From Halobacteriovorax sp. (GTDB lineage Bacteria; Bdellovibrionota; Bacteriovoracia; Bacteriovoracales; Bacteriovoracaceae), in assembly GCA_002720865.1 (NCBI GenBank), contig PBIO01000014.1, forward strand, positions 248,001 to 312,000: a stretch of DNA of 64,000 bases, in the 5' to 3' direction. This document shows positions 1-9,435 of this stretch, piece by piece. The stretch's first letter is position 1; each line of letters starts with the position of its first letter. The notes under the pieces were generated by a model. It made no database searches. It was not told where the DNA came from and saw only the letters and a list, made by a program, of their open reading frames with translations. The position numbers were made by a program, and so were the translations under genes.

Positions 1-663
1 CAAAAGATAGGAATAGACGATTTAAGCTCTAAAAGACTCGAAGAAATGATTTCTAAGGGAATCGTCTCTAAGATAGAGGATTTATATAAAATAAAAAAGA
101 ATGATCTTCTTGTCCTTGATAAGTTTAAAGAAAAGCTAGAAGGAAAATTACTAACGAATATTTCAAATTCGAAAAATACGGACTTAGCAACTTTTTTAAG
201 TGCTTTGGGAATAAGTGGTGGGGCAATAAATAAATGTGAGAAAGTTGTTCATTCTGGAATCAATACTATAGAAAAAATATTGGATCTAAAATTGAATGAG
301 CTTGTTGCTGTAGAAGGATTTGCTGAAAAATCAGCTACAGACTTCTTAGAATCACTACAAACAAAACATGAAACAATTAAAAATCTAGTTAAATTGGGAT
401 TTTCTTTCAAAAGTGAAAATAAAAAAACAGACGGTGCATTGACTGGTTTAAAAATTGCTATCACGGGAACCTTATCTGAAAAGAGGACCGTTATAGAAAG
501 TAAAATTAAAGAATCCGGTGGAGTCCTTGTAAGCAGCGTTTCGAAAAAAACAGACATATTGCTTACGAATCAACAGACATCATCATCTAGCAAGTATAAG
601 AAAGCTACTGAACTCGGAATAAAAATATTATCCGAGGAAGAGTTATTAAAATTACTTAGCTAG
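1..663 (+). CDS. ligA: NAD-dependent DNA ligase LigA, C-terminal part (5' end outside window)
   Basis: The reading frame is open from base 1, so the gene begins upstream of the window; the ATG at 46 is internal. The visible part matches the end of bacterial LigA. It starts with the stretch IGIDDLSSKRLEEMISKGIV, which corresponds to the helix-hairpin-helix region after the zinc finger. More helix-hairpin-helix repeats follow, and then a C-terminal BRCT domain (about the last 78 residues, GLKIAITGTL...). The adenylation and OB-fold domains lie off the left edge. LigA seals nicks in replication and repair using NAD. The stop codon overlaps the ribosome binding site of radA, so the two genes are probably co-transcribed. 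Confidence 0.93.
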   Translation, partial: QKIGIDDLSSKRLEEMISKGIVSKIEDLYKIKKNDLLVLDKFKEKLEGKLLTNISNSKNTDLATFLSALGISGGAINKCEKVVHSGINTIEKILDLKLNELVAVEGFAEKSATDFLESLQTKHETIKNLVKLGFSFKSENKKTDGALTGLKIAITGTLSEKRTVIESKIKESGGVLVSSVSKKTDILLTNQQTSSSSKYKKATELGIKILSEEELLKLLS

Positions 664-676
664 GAGTGGCCTTATA
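662..676 (+). promoter_or_regulatory. radA ribosome binding site with apparent ATA start codon
   Basis: AGGAG lies at 662-666, overlapping the ligA stop codon. Seven bases later, at 674, is an ATA in the radA frame. Between the in-frame stop at 647-649 and the zinc-finger codons there is no ATG, GTG or TTG in this frame. Starting at ATA gives (M)KSKSNFVCNNCG, which matches the usual N-terminus of RadA. The Shine-Dalgarno spacing is ideal for this codon. Confidence 0.6.
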
Positions 677-2041
677 AAATCTAAATCTAACTTTGTCTGC
701 AATAATTGCGGGCACGCGACTATCAAATGGAGCGGAAAGTGTAATGAATGTAATTCATGGAACGCATACGTAGAAAAAAACCTTAACAAAAATAGTTCAA
801 GAAGTTCGGGAGCAATTACTGTATCAGCAAAAGAGCTAATCGATATAAACTTCGATAAAAATGAATATCACACTACTGGATTCAAAGAATTTGATAGAGT
901 ATTGGGAGGAGGGATGATCGAAGGAGGCCTATACCTTATTGGGGGTGAGCCAGGTGTAGGAAAATCTACCCTTATAACGTTGGTTTTAAATAACCTTAAC
1001 GTCTTACATAAAAAGAGAGGTCTTTACATTAGTGGTGAAGAAAGCTTATCGCAAATTGGAAGAAGAGCATTGCGTTTGGGAGTTGAGAAAAAAAACTTCT
1101 TGATGCTCAATGAGACATCATTACAGACCATAATTGAACAAATTAATTTGATCAAACCGAGCTTTATAGTTCTCGACTCAATTCAAACAACCATTTCAGA
1201 CGAAATAGCTTCTCCTGCTGGATCTATCTCGCAGGTAAGAGAAGTTACCCATGAGCTAATGAATAAAGTAAAAGAGAAAAATATTTCATGTTTTATAGTA
1301 GGACATATTACAAAGGAAGGAAGTATAGCAGGCCCTAAGATTTTAGAGCATATGGTTGACACAGTTATTTATTTTGAAGGAGATCAAAGTAACCAATATC
1401 GTTTACTAAGATCTGTAAAAAACAGATTTGGGTCAACTAATGAAATAGGTATTTTTAAGATGAGCGAAAAGGGACTAAGAGAAGTAGTTAATCCATTAAG
1501 TATTTTTATAAATAAGACCAAGAAAAATAGCTATGGAAATTCTCTCTCATGTGTTTTGCAGGGACTTAGGCCTTTGGTCATTGAGGTTCAGGCTTTGATT
1601 GTTGATAATCAATATGGAAACGGAAAAAGAGTGAGTCAGGGGATTGATAATAATAGAGTCGTAATGATTCTCGCAATTATAAAAAAATATCTAAATATAG
1701 ATCTTATCACTTCAGATATCTATATAAACACTGGGGGGGGATTAAAAATTGTAAGTAGCGAAATGGATTTATCTTTACTCATTTCAATATTGTCTTCTTA
1801 TAAATGCAAATCCCTATACAGGGATTATATTATTTTAGGAGAGATTAGTTTAACAGGTGAGGTTAAACCAATACCTAATCTTGAGACAAGGCTTAGAGAA
1901 CTAAAACATTTAGGATTTAAAAATATTTTAACCAGCAAAGTTTCTCTTGAAGAGATTACTAACTTGTCACTAGATCTAAATATTAAAACAATTGACCATA
2001 TAACAGAAATAAATCCAATTATAGATAAAGTCTTTCAATAG
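674..2041 (+). CDS. radA: DNA repair protein RadA (Sms), ATA start proposed
   Basis: RadA is a RecA-like ATPase that drives branch migration in recombinational repair. The N-terminal zinc finger has Cys at about residues 9, 12, 23 and 26. A RecA-type Walker A (GGEPGVGKST) follows near residue 91, the RadA-specific KNRFG motif near 248, and then the Lon-protease-like C-terminal domain ending with GEISLTGEVK and a conserved Arg-rich helix. With the ATA start the protein is about 455 residues, the normal RadA length. The first ordinary start codon in frame (TTG at 902) would remove the zinc finger and half of the nucleotide-binding core, so it is rejected. The 3' end overlaps the convergent glpK by 23 bases. 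Confidence 0.9.
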   Translation: MKSKSNFVCNNCGHATIKWSGKCNECNSWNAYVEKNLNKNSSRSSGAITVSAKELIDINFDKNEYHTTGFKEFDRVLGGGMIEGGLYLIGGEPGVGKSTLITLVLNNLNVLHKKRGLYISGEESLSQIGRRALRLGVEKKNFLMLNETSLQTIIEQINLIKPSFIVLDSIQTTISDEIASPAGSISQVREVTHELMNKVKEKNISCFIVGHITKEGSIAGPKILEHMVDTVIYFEGDQSNQYRLLRSVKNRFGSTNEIGIFKMSEKGLREVVNPLSIFINKTKKNSYGNSLSCVLQGLRPLVIEVQALIVDNQYGNGKRVSQGIDNNRVVMILAIIKKYLNIDLITSDIYINTGGGLKIVSSEMDLSLLISILSSYKCKSLYRDYIILGEISLTGEVKPIPNLETRLRELKHLGFKNILTSKVSLEEITNLSLDLNIKTIDHITEINPIIDKVFQ

Positions 2042-3509
2042 CTCGATTCCATTGGGTTTTCTTCTTTTTATAGTGTTCAGCAGAGGTTTTGTCAGGGTCT
2101 ATGGATTTATCCTTTTTCCATAGACTTGCGATTTGATCGAAGCCAATAGTCTTGTTACCAATCGCAGACGCCAAGCAGGCCCCATATGCAGTTGTTTCAA
2201 TAATTTGGGGCTTTATAATCTCTAGATCAGAAACAGTCGCTTGAATTTTCATTAGGAGGTCATTCGCGACTGCACCCCCATCTACCTTTAAAGATTTAAT
2301 GCTAAGGCCTGAGTCGCTTTTTAAAGATCTTATTAAATCTTCAATTGAGAGTGCTATTCCATCGAGACAAGCTAATGAAATATGATTTTTATTTGTGTCT
2401 CGAGTTAGTCCAATAATAGAAGCTTTAGCTTCGGTTACCCAATGGGGTGATCCTAGGCCGGTGAAAAAAGGTAGAAAAAGAACATGTTCCATTTCTTCTA
2501 AATTAGTTATTTTAGTAGCTAGGTTTTCAACCTCAGGACTATCAGGAAAAAAGTCTAATTGATCACGTAACCATTGTACCGCCGCACCAGCAATATAAGA
2601 CGATCCTTCTAGAGCATAGAAAGTCTTGCCTTCATTTCTATATGCAATTGTCGTTATTAATCCATTTTTAGAGTATGAAGGGGATTCACCTGTATTAAGT
2701 AGAATAAATGCACCTGTTCCATAGGTACATTTCAAATCTCCCTCTTTGAATCCAGCCTGTCCAAAAAGTGCAGCCTGTTGGTCACCTAGAATGCCAGTAA
2801 TGGGAATACCGTCAGGTAGAAAGCCTAGACCTCTTGTTAAGCCAAAATTTGAAAAACTGTCCTTTACTTTAGGAAGACTATCTTCCTTAACACCCATTAT
2901 CTCACAGAGCTCATTGTCCCATGTATTTGAGGACAAATTAAAAAGCATGGTTCTTGAAGCGTTTGAGGGTTCTGTAAAATAACTATCTCCAGAAGTTAGT
3001 TTATAAAGTAAATATGTATCAATATTTCCAAATTTTAAGTCCTTAGAAGCTTGAGCCTCTTTTACTTTTTCGGAGTTGTTTAACAACCAATTAATTTTTG
3101 TACCAGAAAAATAGGGGTCTATAGGAAGACCTGTTTTTTCTTTAATAGAATCTTGGTGACCCATTTTGATTAAGTTCGCACAAAACTCACCAGTTCTTCT
3201 ATCTTGCCAAACTATCGCATTGTGAAGCTGCTCACCGTTCTTATTGAAAGCGCAGATGGTTTCCCTTTGATTAGTTATTCCTATGGAACTTATGGATTTC
3301 CCATCAAGTTTATTTCTATTAAGAACTTCGGTAATAGTTTTCTCAACCGTTCCCCAAATATCATTTAAGTTGTGCTCGACTAGTCCTGGACTAGGAAAAA
3401 TTTGAGGGAACTCTTGGTTTACTTTATCCACAAAATTAAAATTTGAATCATCTACTAGAACAGCAGTTGTCCCAGTGGTTCCTTGATCAATAGAAAGGAT
3501 ATACCCCAT
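2019..3509 (-). CDS. glpK: glycerol kinase
   Basis: FGGY-family carbohydrate kinase of 496 residues, the usual GlpK length. It phosphorylates glycerol to glycerol 3-phosphate with ATP in the cytoplasm. The N-terminal phosphate-binding loop SIDQGTTGTTAVL, the glycerol-binding VWQDRRT motif, the ADP-binding GDQQAALFGQ and YGTGAF motifs, and the C-terminal KVDGGAVANDLLMKIQA segment are all visible. GGAG precedes the ATG by about nine bases. The gene follows the pilin-like gene by 15 bases, so the two may share a transcript. No glycerol facilitator or glycerol-3-phosphate dehydrogenase is nearby. Confidence 0.95.
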   Translation of the reverse strand: MGYILSIDQGTTGTTAVLVDDSNFNFVDKVNQEFPQIFPSPGLVEHNLNDIWGTVEKTITEVLNRNKLDGKSISSIGITNQRETICAFNKNGEQLHNAIVWQDRRTGEFCANLIKMGHQDSIKEKTGLPIDPYFSGTKINWLLNNSEKVKEAQASKDLKFGNIDTYLLYKLTSGDSYFTEPSNASRTMLFNLSSNTWDNELCEIMGVKEDSLPKVKDSFSNFGLTRGLGFLPDGIPITGILGDQQAALFGQAGFKEGDLKCTYGTGAFILLNTGESPSYSKNGLITTIAYRNEGKTFYALEGSSYIAGAAVQWLRDQLDFFPDSPEVENLATKITNLEEMEHVLFLPFFTGLGSPHWVTEAKASIIGLTRDTNKNHISLACLDGIALSIEDLIRSLKSDSGLSIKSLKVDGGAVANDLLMKIQATVSDLEIIKPQIIETTAYGACLASAIGNKTIGFDQIASLWKKDKSIDPDKTSAEHYKKKKTQWNRAIERLYL

Positions 3510-3524
3510 AAATAGTCTCCATGA

Positions 3525-3731
3525 TTATTCTCCGACTAATGATAAATCAGTATTAGTTGGATTAACAATTACGGTTACTAAGGTTTTCCACCTCTTAGCT
3601 ACATTGCCATTTATGCCGCTGAGAAGTCCATAGCTGATACCAATGAGCATAACTAAAAGCAGTACAAACTCTATAAAAGTTTGACCACGCTGATTTTTTA
3701 GCTCTAAGCTCTTGTTTTTATGCTTTTTCAT
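3525..3731 (-). CDS. small pilin-like protein (TadE/Flp or type IV pilin-like N-terminus)
   Basis: A 68-residue protein with a short basic leader and the segment RGQTFIEFVLLLVMLIGI. The pattern is a Gly before the cleavage point, Glu at mature position 5, and a following hydrophobic helix, as expected for a prepilin peptidase substrate of the Flp/TadE or type IV pilin-like class. The tail after the membrane helix is only about 30 residues. The frame is open to 3767, but AGGAAGAAAG eight bases before the ATG at 3731 favours this start. No other pilus assembly genes lie in the window. Whether it is an assembled pilin is unknown. Confidence 0.7.
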   Translation of the reverse strand: MKKHKNKSLELKNQRGQTFIEFVLLLVMLIGISYGLLSGINGNVAKRWKTLVTVIVNPTNTDLSLVGE

Positions 3732-3771
3732 AGGTAAAGCTTTCTTCCTAAAACTTTTATTAGACACTCTA

Positions 3772-3777
3772 TATAAT
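3772..3777 (+). promoter_or_regulatory. candidate -10 element for the TlpA-like gene
   Basis: A perfect TATAAT lies nine bases before the ATG at 3787, so transcription would begin only about two to three bases before the codon. No clear -35 hexamer is visible at the usual distance. It is therefore a weak call. Confidence 0.3.
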
Positions 3778-3786
3778 AAGAATACT

Positions 3787-4356
3787 ATGTGGTCTCGTAT
3801 GACATCAATGAAGAAGTATATTCCTGTTTTAGCAACATTATCACTTGGGATAGTGGTGCTTGGTAGTCAGGTATTTTTTAAAGGTCGGAATATTAATGCC
3901 TCGCCTTCTAAGGAAGTTAACAGAGTAAAGCTTCATTATGAGAATAACCTAAAAGGTATTGAGTTTTTTGAAAATGATAAAAAATTTTCGTTAAATAATA
4001 CAAAGACCCCCGTGATTATTATCAATTTTTGGGCCAGCTGGTGCGTGCCCTGCCTTGAAGAGTTTCCTTCATTGGTAAATTTAAGAAAAAAATATAGCAG
4101 GGATGAAGTAATAATTTTGGGCATCAATACAGATGATAAAAGCTCAGTTAAAGACGCTAATAAAGTTATTCAAAAGTATGGAATTAACTTTCCTACGATT
4201 TTCGATACAGAAAGTAAGCTGATTGAAAAATTTAACGTTTCTAGTATACCTATTTCGATAATTTATAAGAATGGTAAAGTCCACGAGATTAGCAAGGGCG
4301 CTAAAGATTTTTACTCTGGTGAATTTCTAGAAGAAATAGAGTCCTTTATTAGATAG
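3787..4356 (+). CDS. TlpA/ResA-type thiol-disulfide oxidoreductase, membrane-anchored
   Basis: A thioredoxin-fold protein of about 189 residues with an N-terminal hydrophobic anchor (IPVLATLSLGIVVLGSQVFF). The redox site is WASWCVPC (CxxC), followed by the TlpA-type segment LGINTDD and a cis-proline loop (SSIPISII). It probably reduces or shuffles disulfides in the periplasm, for example in cytochrome c or envelope protein maturation. The frame is open from 3712, but the ATG at 3787 was chosen because earlier codons overlap the divergent pilin gene. ATGs at 3799 and 3808 are also possible. It overlaps hutI by eight bases at the 3' ends. Confidence 0.82.
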   Translation: MWSRMTSMKKYIPVLATLSLGIVVLGSQVFFKGRNINASPSKEVNRVKLHYENNLKGIEFFENDKKFSLNNTKTPVIIINFWASWCVPCLEEFPSLVNLRKKYSRDEVIILGINTDDKSSVKDANKVIQKYGINFPTIFDTESKLIEKFNVSSIPISIIYKNGKVHEISKGAKDFYSGEFLEEIESFIR

Positions 4357-5572
4357 AGTCAAATTCAACCGCTAAATTTCTTCCCCAATTATAAGTTATT
4401 TCATCAATCGTATTAGTTTTAAAAAATGAAAAACGCGCATCCATACCTTTTATTAGCGCTCCTTGATTTTTTAAACCAAGCGCATGGGCGGCGTTTAGTG
4501 TAATACTGCTCCAAAGTTCACAAATATTCATCTTATAATTTGGAGCAGCTATTGAGGCGAGGAGAAGAACATTGTCACAGTGGCAACTTCCAGGATTATA
4601 GTCTGATCCTATTGCCACCTTTACGTTTGAATCAAGAAACTTTCTAGCATTGGCCTGTTCTTTTCCTAGAAAATAACCGGTTCCTGGTAAAAGGGTCGCA
4701 ACCGTATTTGAACTTGCTAAAGCCTTAATTCCATCATCACTTGTGCAAAGAAGATGATCGGTTGAAAGTGCATTAAAGCTTACGGCTAATGATGCGCCAG
4801 AGTTATCTTTAAACTCGTCGGCATGTGATTTTACGGGAATTTTTAAAGATTTTGCTTTCTCAAAAAGAAGCTTAACGTCTTCTTTGTTGAAATAACCGTC
4901 CTCGTGGAAAATATCAATGATATCAATTATTCCTTCATTACTAAGTTTATCTAATAATGGAAGACAAACCCTCTCAATATAATCGCTGGAACTAGAAAAA
5001 CTTTTTGGGACAGCATGTGCTGCCATAAAAGTATTAATAATTTTAACTTTAGGATTAAAGTGGTTTTTTAAACGGTCTATAATTTTCGTTAAGCGGTATT
5101 CCTCTTTAATGCCAAGACCATAACCGCTTTTAATTTCGATGGTTCCAACACCATAAGATGAGATACGTTCAATTTTTTCGCAGGATTCTTTGAAAAGCTG
5201 CTCATCACTTAAGCTGTTTGTTCCACGTGAGGATTCAATAATTCCTCCACCTGCTTTAGCTATAGTCTGATAGTCGGCACCATTTAATCGCATAGAATAT
5301 TCTTTTGATCGATTTCCTCCAAAAATAAGATGTGTGTGTGAATCAATAATTTCAGGAGTAACGACGTATCCATTAAGATCTTTTGTAATATTGACTTTAT
5401 TCACCAGATCTTGAGGAGCATCTTCAAATTTTCCAATAAACCGAACTTCTTGATCATAAATGATGCAGCCCTTTTCAATAACACTTAAGTCATCAGGGTT
5501 AAGACTTCGACCATTTTTTTTATGAGCAGAGCTTAAAGATAATATTTGGTTTATGTTTTTTAAAAGTATCAT
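4349..5572 (-). CDS. hutI: imidazolonepropionase
   Basis: Third enzyme of histidine breakdown: hydrolyses imidazolonepropionate to N-formimino-glutamate. It is a metal-dependent amidohydrolase with the metal-binding DSHTHLIFGGNRS motif near residue 78, a conserved HADEF, a DHLLCTSDD segment and the SDYNPGSCHCDN motif. The 407-residue length is normal. It starts two bases after hutU and is the last gene of the def-fmt-rpe-hutH-hutU-hutI run. The enzyme that would take formimino-glutamate further (HutG or HutF/HutE) is not in the window. Confidence 0.95.
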   Translation of the reverse strand: MILLKNINQILSLSSAHKKNGRSLNPDDLSVIEKGCIIYDQEVRFIGKFEDAPQDLVNKVNITKDLNGYVVTPEIIDSHTHLIFGGNRSKEYSMRLNGADYQTIAKAGGGIIESSRGTNSLSDEQLFKESCEKIERISSYGVGTIEIKSGYGLGIKEEYRLTKIIDRLKNHFNPKVKIINTFMAAHAVPKSFSSSSDYIERVCLPLLDKLSNEGIIDIIDIFHEDGYFNKEDVKLLFEKAKSLKIPVKSHADEFKDNSGASLAVSFNALSTDHLLCTSDDGIKALASSNTVATLLPGTGYFLGKEQANARKFLDSNVKVAIGSDYNPGSCHCDNVLLLASIAAPNYKMNICELWSSITLNAAHALGLKNQGALIKGMDARFSFFKTNTIDEITYNWGRNLAVEFDSI

Positions 5573-5574
5573 TT

Positions 5575-7230
5575 TTATAGAGAAGGAAATTTAATATTTG
5601 TATTTTTAGATTCTTCTATAGCACTTTCATACCCGGCATCAGCATGTCTAATAATACCCATACCTGGATCTGAATTTAATACCAAACTTAATCTTTTATC
5701 CATTTCTTCAGTTCCGTCAGCCACTATTACCATACCTGCATGTTGAGAATAGCCGATACCAACGCCGCCTCCATGGTGAAAGCTAGTCCAGGAAGCCCCG
5801 TTCATAGTGTTAATGGCCATGTTTAATATTGGCCAATCACTTATAGCATCAGATCCATCTAGCATTCCCTCTGTTTCCCTGTTAGGTGAGGCCACTGATC
5901 CACAATCTAAATGGTCACGGCCAATAACGATTGGAGCTGAAACTTTTCCTTCTCTAACGAGATTATTAAAAATTAGTCCGGCTTTTTCTCTTTCACCATA
6001 TTTTAACCAGCAAATTCTACTAGGAAGACCTTGAAAACTTATCATTTCTTGAGCTTTGTCTAACCAATTGAGGAGTTTTTTATTTTCAGGAAAAGCTTCC
6101 CTTAGTGCTTCATCAGTTACCTTGATGTCGTTCGGGTCACCACTAAGGGCCACCCATCTAAACGGACCTGATCCTTTACAAAAAAGAGGTCTAATGTATG
6201 CAGGAACAAACCCTGGGAAATCGAATGCATTTTCGACACCTGCTTGGCGGGCACCCTCTCTAAGATTATTTCCATAATCAAAAACATGGGATCCTTTGCT
6301 CTGGAACGCTAGCATTGCTTTTACATGGTCTCCCATCGTTTTAATGCTTTCCTGTTTGAATTTTTCAGGATCACTTCCTTTTAAGCTCATAGCTTCATCA
6401 AAATTATAACCTCTGGGCACGTAGCCATTTAGTGGGTCATGGGCAGAGGTTTGATCAGTTACTAAGTCAGGTAAAACATTAGAGTTAAGAATAAATTCGA
6501 AAAAGTCTGCAGCATTGCCAACGACTCCTATGCTAAATGGAGTTTCGGAATTAACTTTTTCTTGGGCTAAATTAAGAGCTTCTTGAAAACTATTTACTTT
6601 TTTATCTAGGTAATTTGTTTTTAATCTTTTATCAATCCTAGACTCGTCGATATCACAGCCAATAAAAACACCACCAGCCATTTTTACGGCAAGGGGTTGA
6701 GCTCCACCCATACCGCCAATTCCAGCTGTTAAAACAAGCTTACCTTTAAGGTCTTTTCCGTCACCATAATGTTTTTCAGCAGCGGCCATAAAAGTTTCAT
6801 AGGTTCCTTGTAGGATTCCTTGACTACCTATGTAAATCCAAGAGCCAGCAGTCATTTGACCGTACATTAGTAGGCCCTCGTCTTTTAGATTGTTGAAGTA
6901 GTCCCAATTTGCCCAATGTGGAACGAGATTTGAGTTAGCTATTAGAACTCTTGGACCATGTTCACTTGCTGGAAGAACAGCTACAGGTTTGCCAGACTGG
7001 ACTAATAAAGTTTGATTGTTTTCAAGCTCTTTTAAGGATTTAATTATGTCATTAAGTGCTTTATGGTTTCGTGCTGCTTGCCCGTTACCACCGTATACAA
7101 TTAACTCTTCTCTGTCTTCGGCCACATCGGGATGTAGATTATTTAGCAAACATCTTAATGCAGCTTCTTGATGCCAACCTTTGCAGGTTAACTTTGACCC
7201 TGTTGGGGGTAGTGGTATATTTGATTCCAT
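5575..7230 (-). CDS. hutU: urocanate hydratase
   Basis: Second enzyme of histidine breakdown: converts urocanate to imidazolonepropionate using tightly bound NAD as an electrophile. At 551 residues it has the family length. Hallmarks are [10 protein letters not shown] near the N-terminus, the NAD-binding [17 protein letters not shown], the [14 protein letters not shown] segment, and the C-terminal [17 protein letters not shown] with the conserved Cys, followed by [17 protein letters not shown]. Its ATG overlaps the hutH stop codon by one base (TAATG), which indicates translational coupling. Confidence 0.97.
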   Translation of the reverse strand: MESNIPLPPTGSKLTCKGWHQEAALRCLLNNLHPDVAEDREELIVYGGNGQAARNHKALNDIIKSLKELENNQTLLVQSGKPVAVLPASEHGPRVLIANSNLVPHWANWDYFNNLKDEGLLMYGQMTAGSWIYIGSQGILQGTYETFMAAAEKHYGDGKDLKGKLVLTAGIGGMGGAQPLAVKMAGGVFIGCDIDESRIDKRLKTNYLDKKVNSFQEALNLAQEKVNSETPFSIGVVGNAADFFEFILNSNVLPDLVTDQTSAHDPLNGYVPRGYNFDEAMSLKGSDPEKFKQESIKTMGDHVKAMLAFQSKGSHVFDYGNNLREGARQAGVENAFDFPGFVPAYIRPLFCKGSGPFRWVALSGDPNDIKVTDEALREAFPENKKLLNWLDKAQEMISFQGLPSRICWLKYGEREKAGLIFNNLVREGKVSAPIVIGRDHLDCGSVASPNRETEGMLDGSDAISDWPILNMAINTMNGASWTSFHHGGGVGIGYSQHAGMVIVADGTEEMDKRLSLVLNSDPGMGIIRHADAGYESAIEESKNTNIKFPSL

Positions 7231-8774
7231 TATAATAATTCTCCTGTCGCGCTTTGAGCAGCGTCTACTAGCTCACCACTTCGTAAAAGTGCGTCGATAT
7301 TATTTATATCAGGTTGAAATACTCTATCGTTTATTATTATTGGTACATGCTTGCGAATGAGCTCTTGAACATTTTCTAGTGCCGGAGAAGTTTTGAGTGG
7401 TCTATGAAAATCTATTGCCTGGGAAGCACAAAGTAGTTCTATAGAAAAAATGCTATAAACATTATCAATTAACTCTAGAAGCATCCTTCCACTTGTCACA
7501 CCCATTGAGACATGGTCCTCTTTATCCGTTGAGGTTGGAATGCTATCTACTGAAGCTGGATTGCAAAGGCTTTTGTTCTCTGAAGCAAGTGCGGCTGCGG
7601 TTACGTGGGCTATCATTAATCCACTATTTAGACCGCTGTTCTTCACTAGAAAAGGAGGAAGATCACTAAATGTTGGGTTCATCATCTTTTCAATTCTTCT
7701 TTCTGAAATATTTCCAAACTCTGATAATCCCATTGTCATATAATCCATACCAAGGGCCATAGCCTCACCATGAAAATTTCCACCCGAAATAATCACGTCT
7801 TCGTCAGGGAAAACTAAGGGGTTGTCAGTTACAGAGTTTACTTCGACTTCTAGTAATTCTTGAAAATGACTAATAGTCATTCTAGCGGCCCCATGGACTT
7901 GTGGGATGCAACGAAGGCTATAGGGGTCTTGAACTTTCCCGCAGTTTTCATGGGAATTTAAAATTTGCGAACCTTTGAGAAGCTGTTCAAGATTATCGCA
8001 AACATCTAATTGTCCCCTATGGGGTTTTAAATTTGAAATCAGTTTTGAAAAAGCTACTGAAGTTCCCTGAACGCCCTCAAGTGTAAGTGCACCGCAGATG
8101 TCAGCTATTTTCGAAATGCTTTTAGCTCTATGAAGTCCAATACAACCTAATGCGGCCATAACGGCAGTTCCATTGATAAGTGCAAGACCATCTTTAGGAC
8201 CTAGAGTTACTGCTTTTTCACCAATATCATGAATAGCAAACTCAGAACTTATGCTTTTACCATTATGGATGACCTGTCCTTCCCCTATAAGACAAAGGGC
8301 AATATGAGCAAGCGGAGCCAAGTCTCCTGAGGCACCGACACTACCTTTCCTGGGTACGATAGGGTTGATATCTTCCATTAAGAATTTTAAAAGAAGTTCA
8401 ATCGCCGAAATGGAGACTCCTGAGTAACCTCCTGCGAGACAGTTGGCTCTTAAAAGCATAATCGCTCTAGTTGTTTCCCGGTCAAAAGGAGTTCCCACAC
8501 CAGTACAATGACTCCTAATTAAGTTGAGTTGTAATTGTCCAAGATTATCTTCCTCAATTTTCATGGAACTGAGTGCACCAAAACCAGTGTTAATTCCGTA
8601 AATAGCCTCTTTAGATTTAGACTTTTTAATAACATACTGATTACTGTGTAGAATTTTCTTTATAGAATCATCAGATAGAATGATTTCATATTCATCTTTA
8701 TTTGCATGTGCAACATCAAAAACTTCTTTTGAAGTAAGAGATTGTCCATCAAGAACTAATTTTTTTTTGCTCAT
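7230..8774 (-). CDS. hutH: histidine ammonia-lyase
   Basis: First enzyme of histidine breakdown: removes ammonia from histidine to give urocanate. The autocatalytic MIO cofactor motif Ala-Ser-Gly is present in [17 protein letters not shown] near residue 147, together with [10 protein letters not shown] and the [14 protein letters not shown] motif typical of HutH. Length is 514 residues, as in the family. It lies four bases downstream of rpe on the same strand, so it is probably expressed with the housekeeping genes def, fmt and rpe. No hut regulator or histidine permease gene is in the window. Confidence 0.97.
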   Translation of the reverse strand: MSKKKLVLDGQSLTSKEVFDVAHANKDEYEIILSDDSIKKILHSNQYVIKKSKSKEAIYGINTGFGALSSMKIEEDNLGQLQLNLIRSHCTGVGTPFDRETTRAIMLLRANCLAGGYSGVSISAIELLLKFLMEDINPIVPRKGSVGASGDLAPLAHIALCLIGEGQVIHNGKSISSEFAIHDIGEKAVTLGPKDGLALINGTAVMAALGCIGLHRAKSISKIADICGALTLEGVQGTSVAFSKLISNLKPHRGQLDVCDNLEQLLKGSQILNSHENCGKVQDPYSLRCIPQVHGAARMTISHFQELLEVEVNSVTDNPLVFPDEDVIISGGNFHGEAMALGMDYMTMGLSEFGNISERRIEKMMNPTFSDLPPFLVKNSGLNSGLMIAHVTAAALASENKSLCNPASVDSIPTSTDKEDHVSMGVTSGRMLLELIDNVYSIFSIELLCASQAIDFHRPLKTSPALENVQELIRKHVPIIINDRVFQPDINNIDALLRSGELVDAAQSATGELL

Positions 8775-8778
8775 TTAT

Positions 8779-9435
8779 TTACCTTAGGGAATTAATTTTT
8801 TCTAAATACTTATTCGGGCCTTCTTTAAAGATATAGGAACCGGCTACGAGATTATCGGCACCAGCGTCAATTAGCTTTTTGGCGTTGTGCTCATTTACTC
8901 CACCGTCAACCTGAATGGAAAAACTTAAACCGAGATTTTTCCTTCTCTTTACTAAGGCACTAATTCTTTCGTAAGTCTCTTCAATAAACTTCTGCCCACC
9001 AAACCCTGGCTCAACACTCATAACTAAAACCAAATCAATGGCGCACAATATTTCATCGCTTAAAAGATTTAAGTTGGATTTAGGCTTGATAGATAATCCA
9101 ACTGATGAATAATGTTTTTTTGCTTTGCTTATCAAGCTAAGAACATCCTCACTTTGAGCCTCAATATGCCATGTGAAGTTATGTAAATTCATATCCTTTA
9201 GGGATTCAATATAAAATTCAGGATTCGAAACCATTAAATGGGCATCCAGTGGTTGCTTAGTTTTTTGAGATATTTTTTTTATAATTGGCTGGCCGAAAGT
9301 TAAGTTTGGTACAAAATGTCCGTCCATTATATCGAGATGAAACCAAAGGTGTTTAACATCCTCAAAGTGTTTTAATTCATTTTCAATATTCAAAAAGTCG
9401 CATGCTAATAAACTAGGAGAAATTACTGTGTTCAC
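8779..9435 (-). CDS. rpe: ribulose-phosphate 3-epimerase
   Basis: Interconverts ribulose 5-phosphate and xylulose 5-phosphate in the pentose phosphate pathway. A TIM barrel of 218 residues with the signatures SPSLLACDF, the metal-binding HLDIMDGHFVPNLTFG, MSVEPGFGGQKF and QVDGGVNEHNA. The phosphate-binding GADNLVAGSYIF lies near the end. Its start overlaps the fmt stop by four bases, and hutH follows four bases later. Confidence 0.95.
   Translation of the reverse strand: MNTVISPSLLACDFLNIENELKHFEDVKHLWFHLDIMDGHFVPNLTFGQPIIKKISQKTKQPLDAHLMVSNPEFYIESLKDMNLHNFTWHIEAQSEDVLSLISKAKKHYSSVGLSIKPKSNLNLLSDEILCAIDLVLVMSVEPGFGGQKFIEETYERISALVKRRKNLGLSFSIQVDGGVNEHNAKKLIDAGADNLVAGSYIFKEGPNKYLEKINSLR

Noticed and set aside
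902-2041. RadA starting at the TTG at 902
   Set aside because: This start would cut off the zinc finger and part of the RecA-like core; the frame is coding from 674 and has a good ribosome binding site there.
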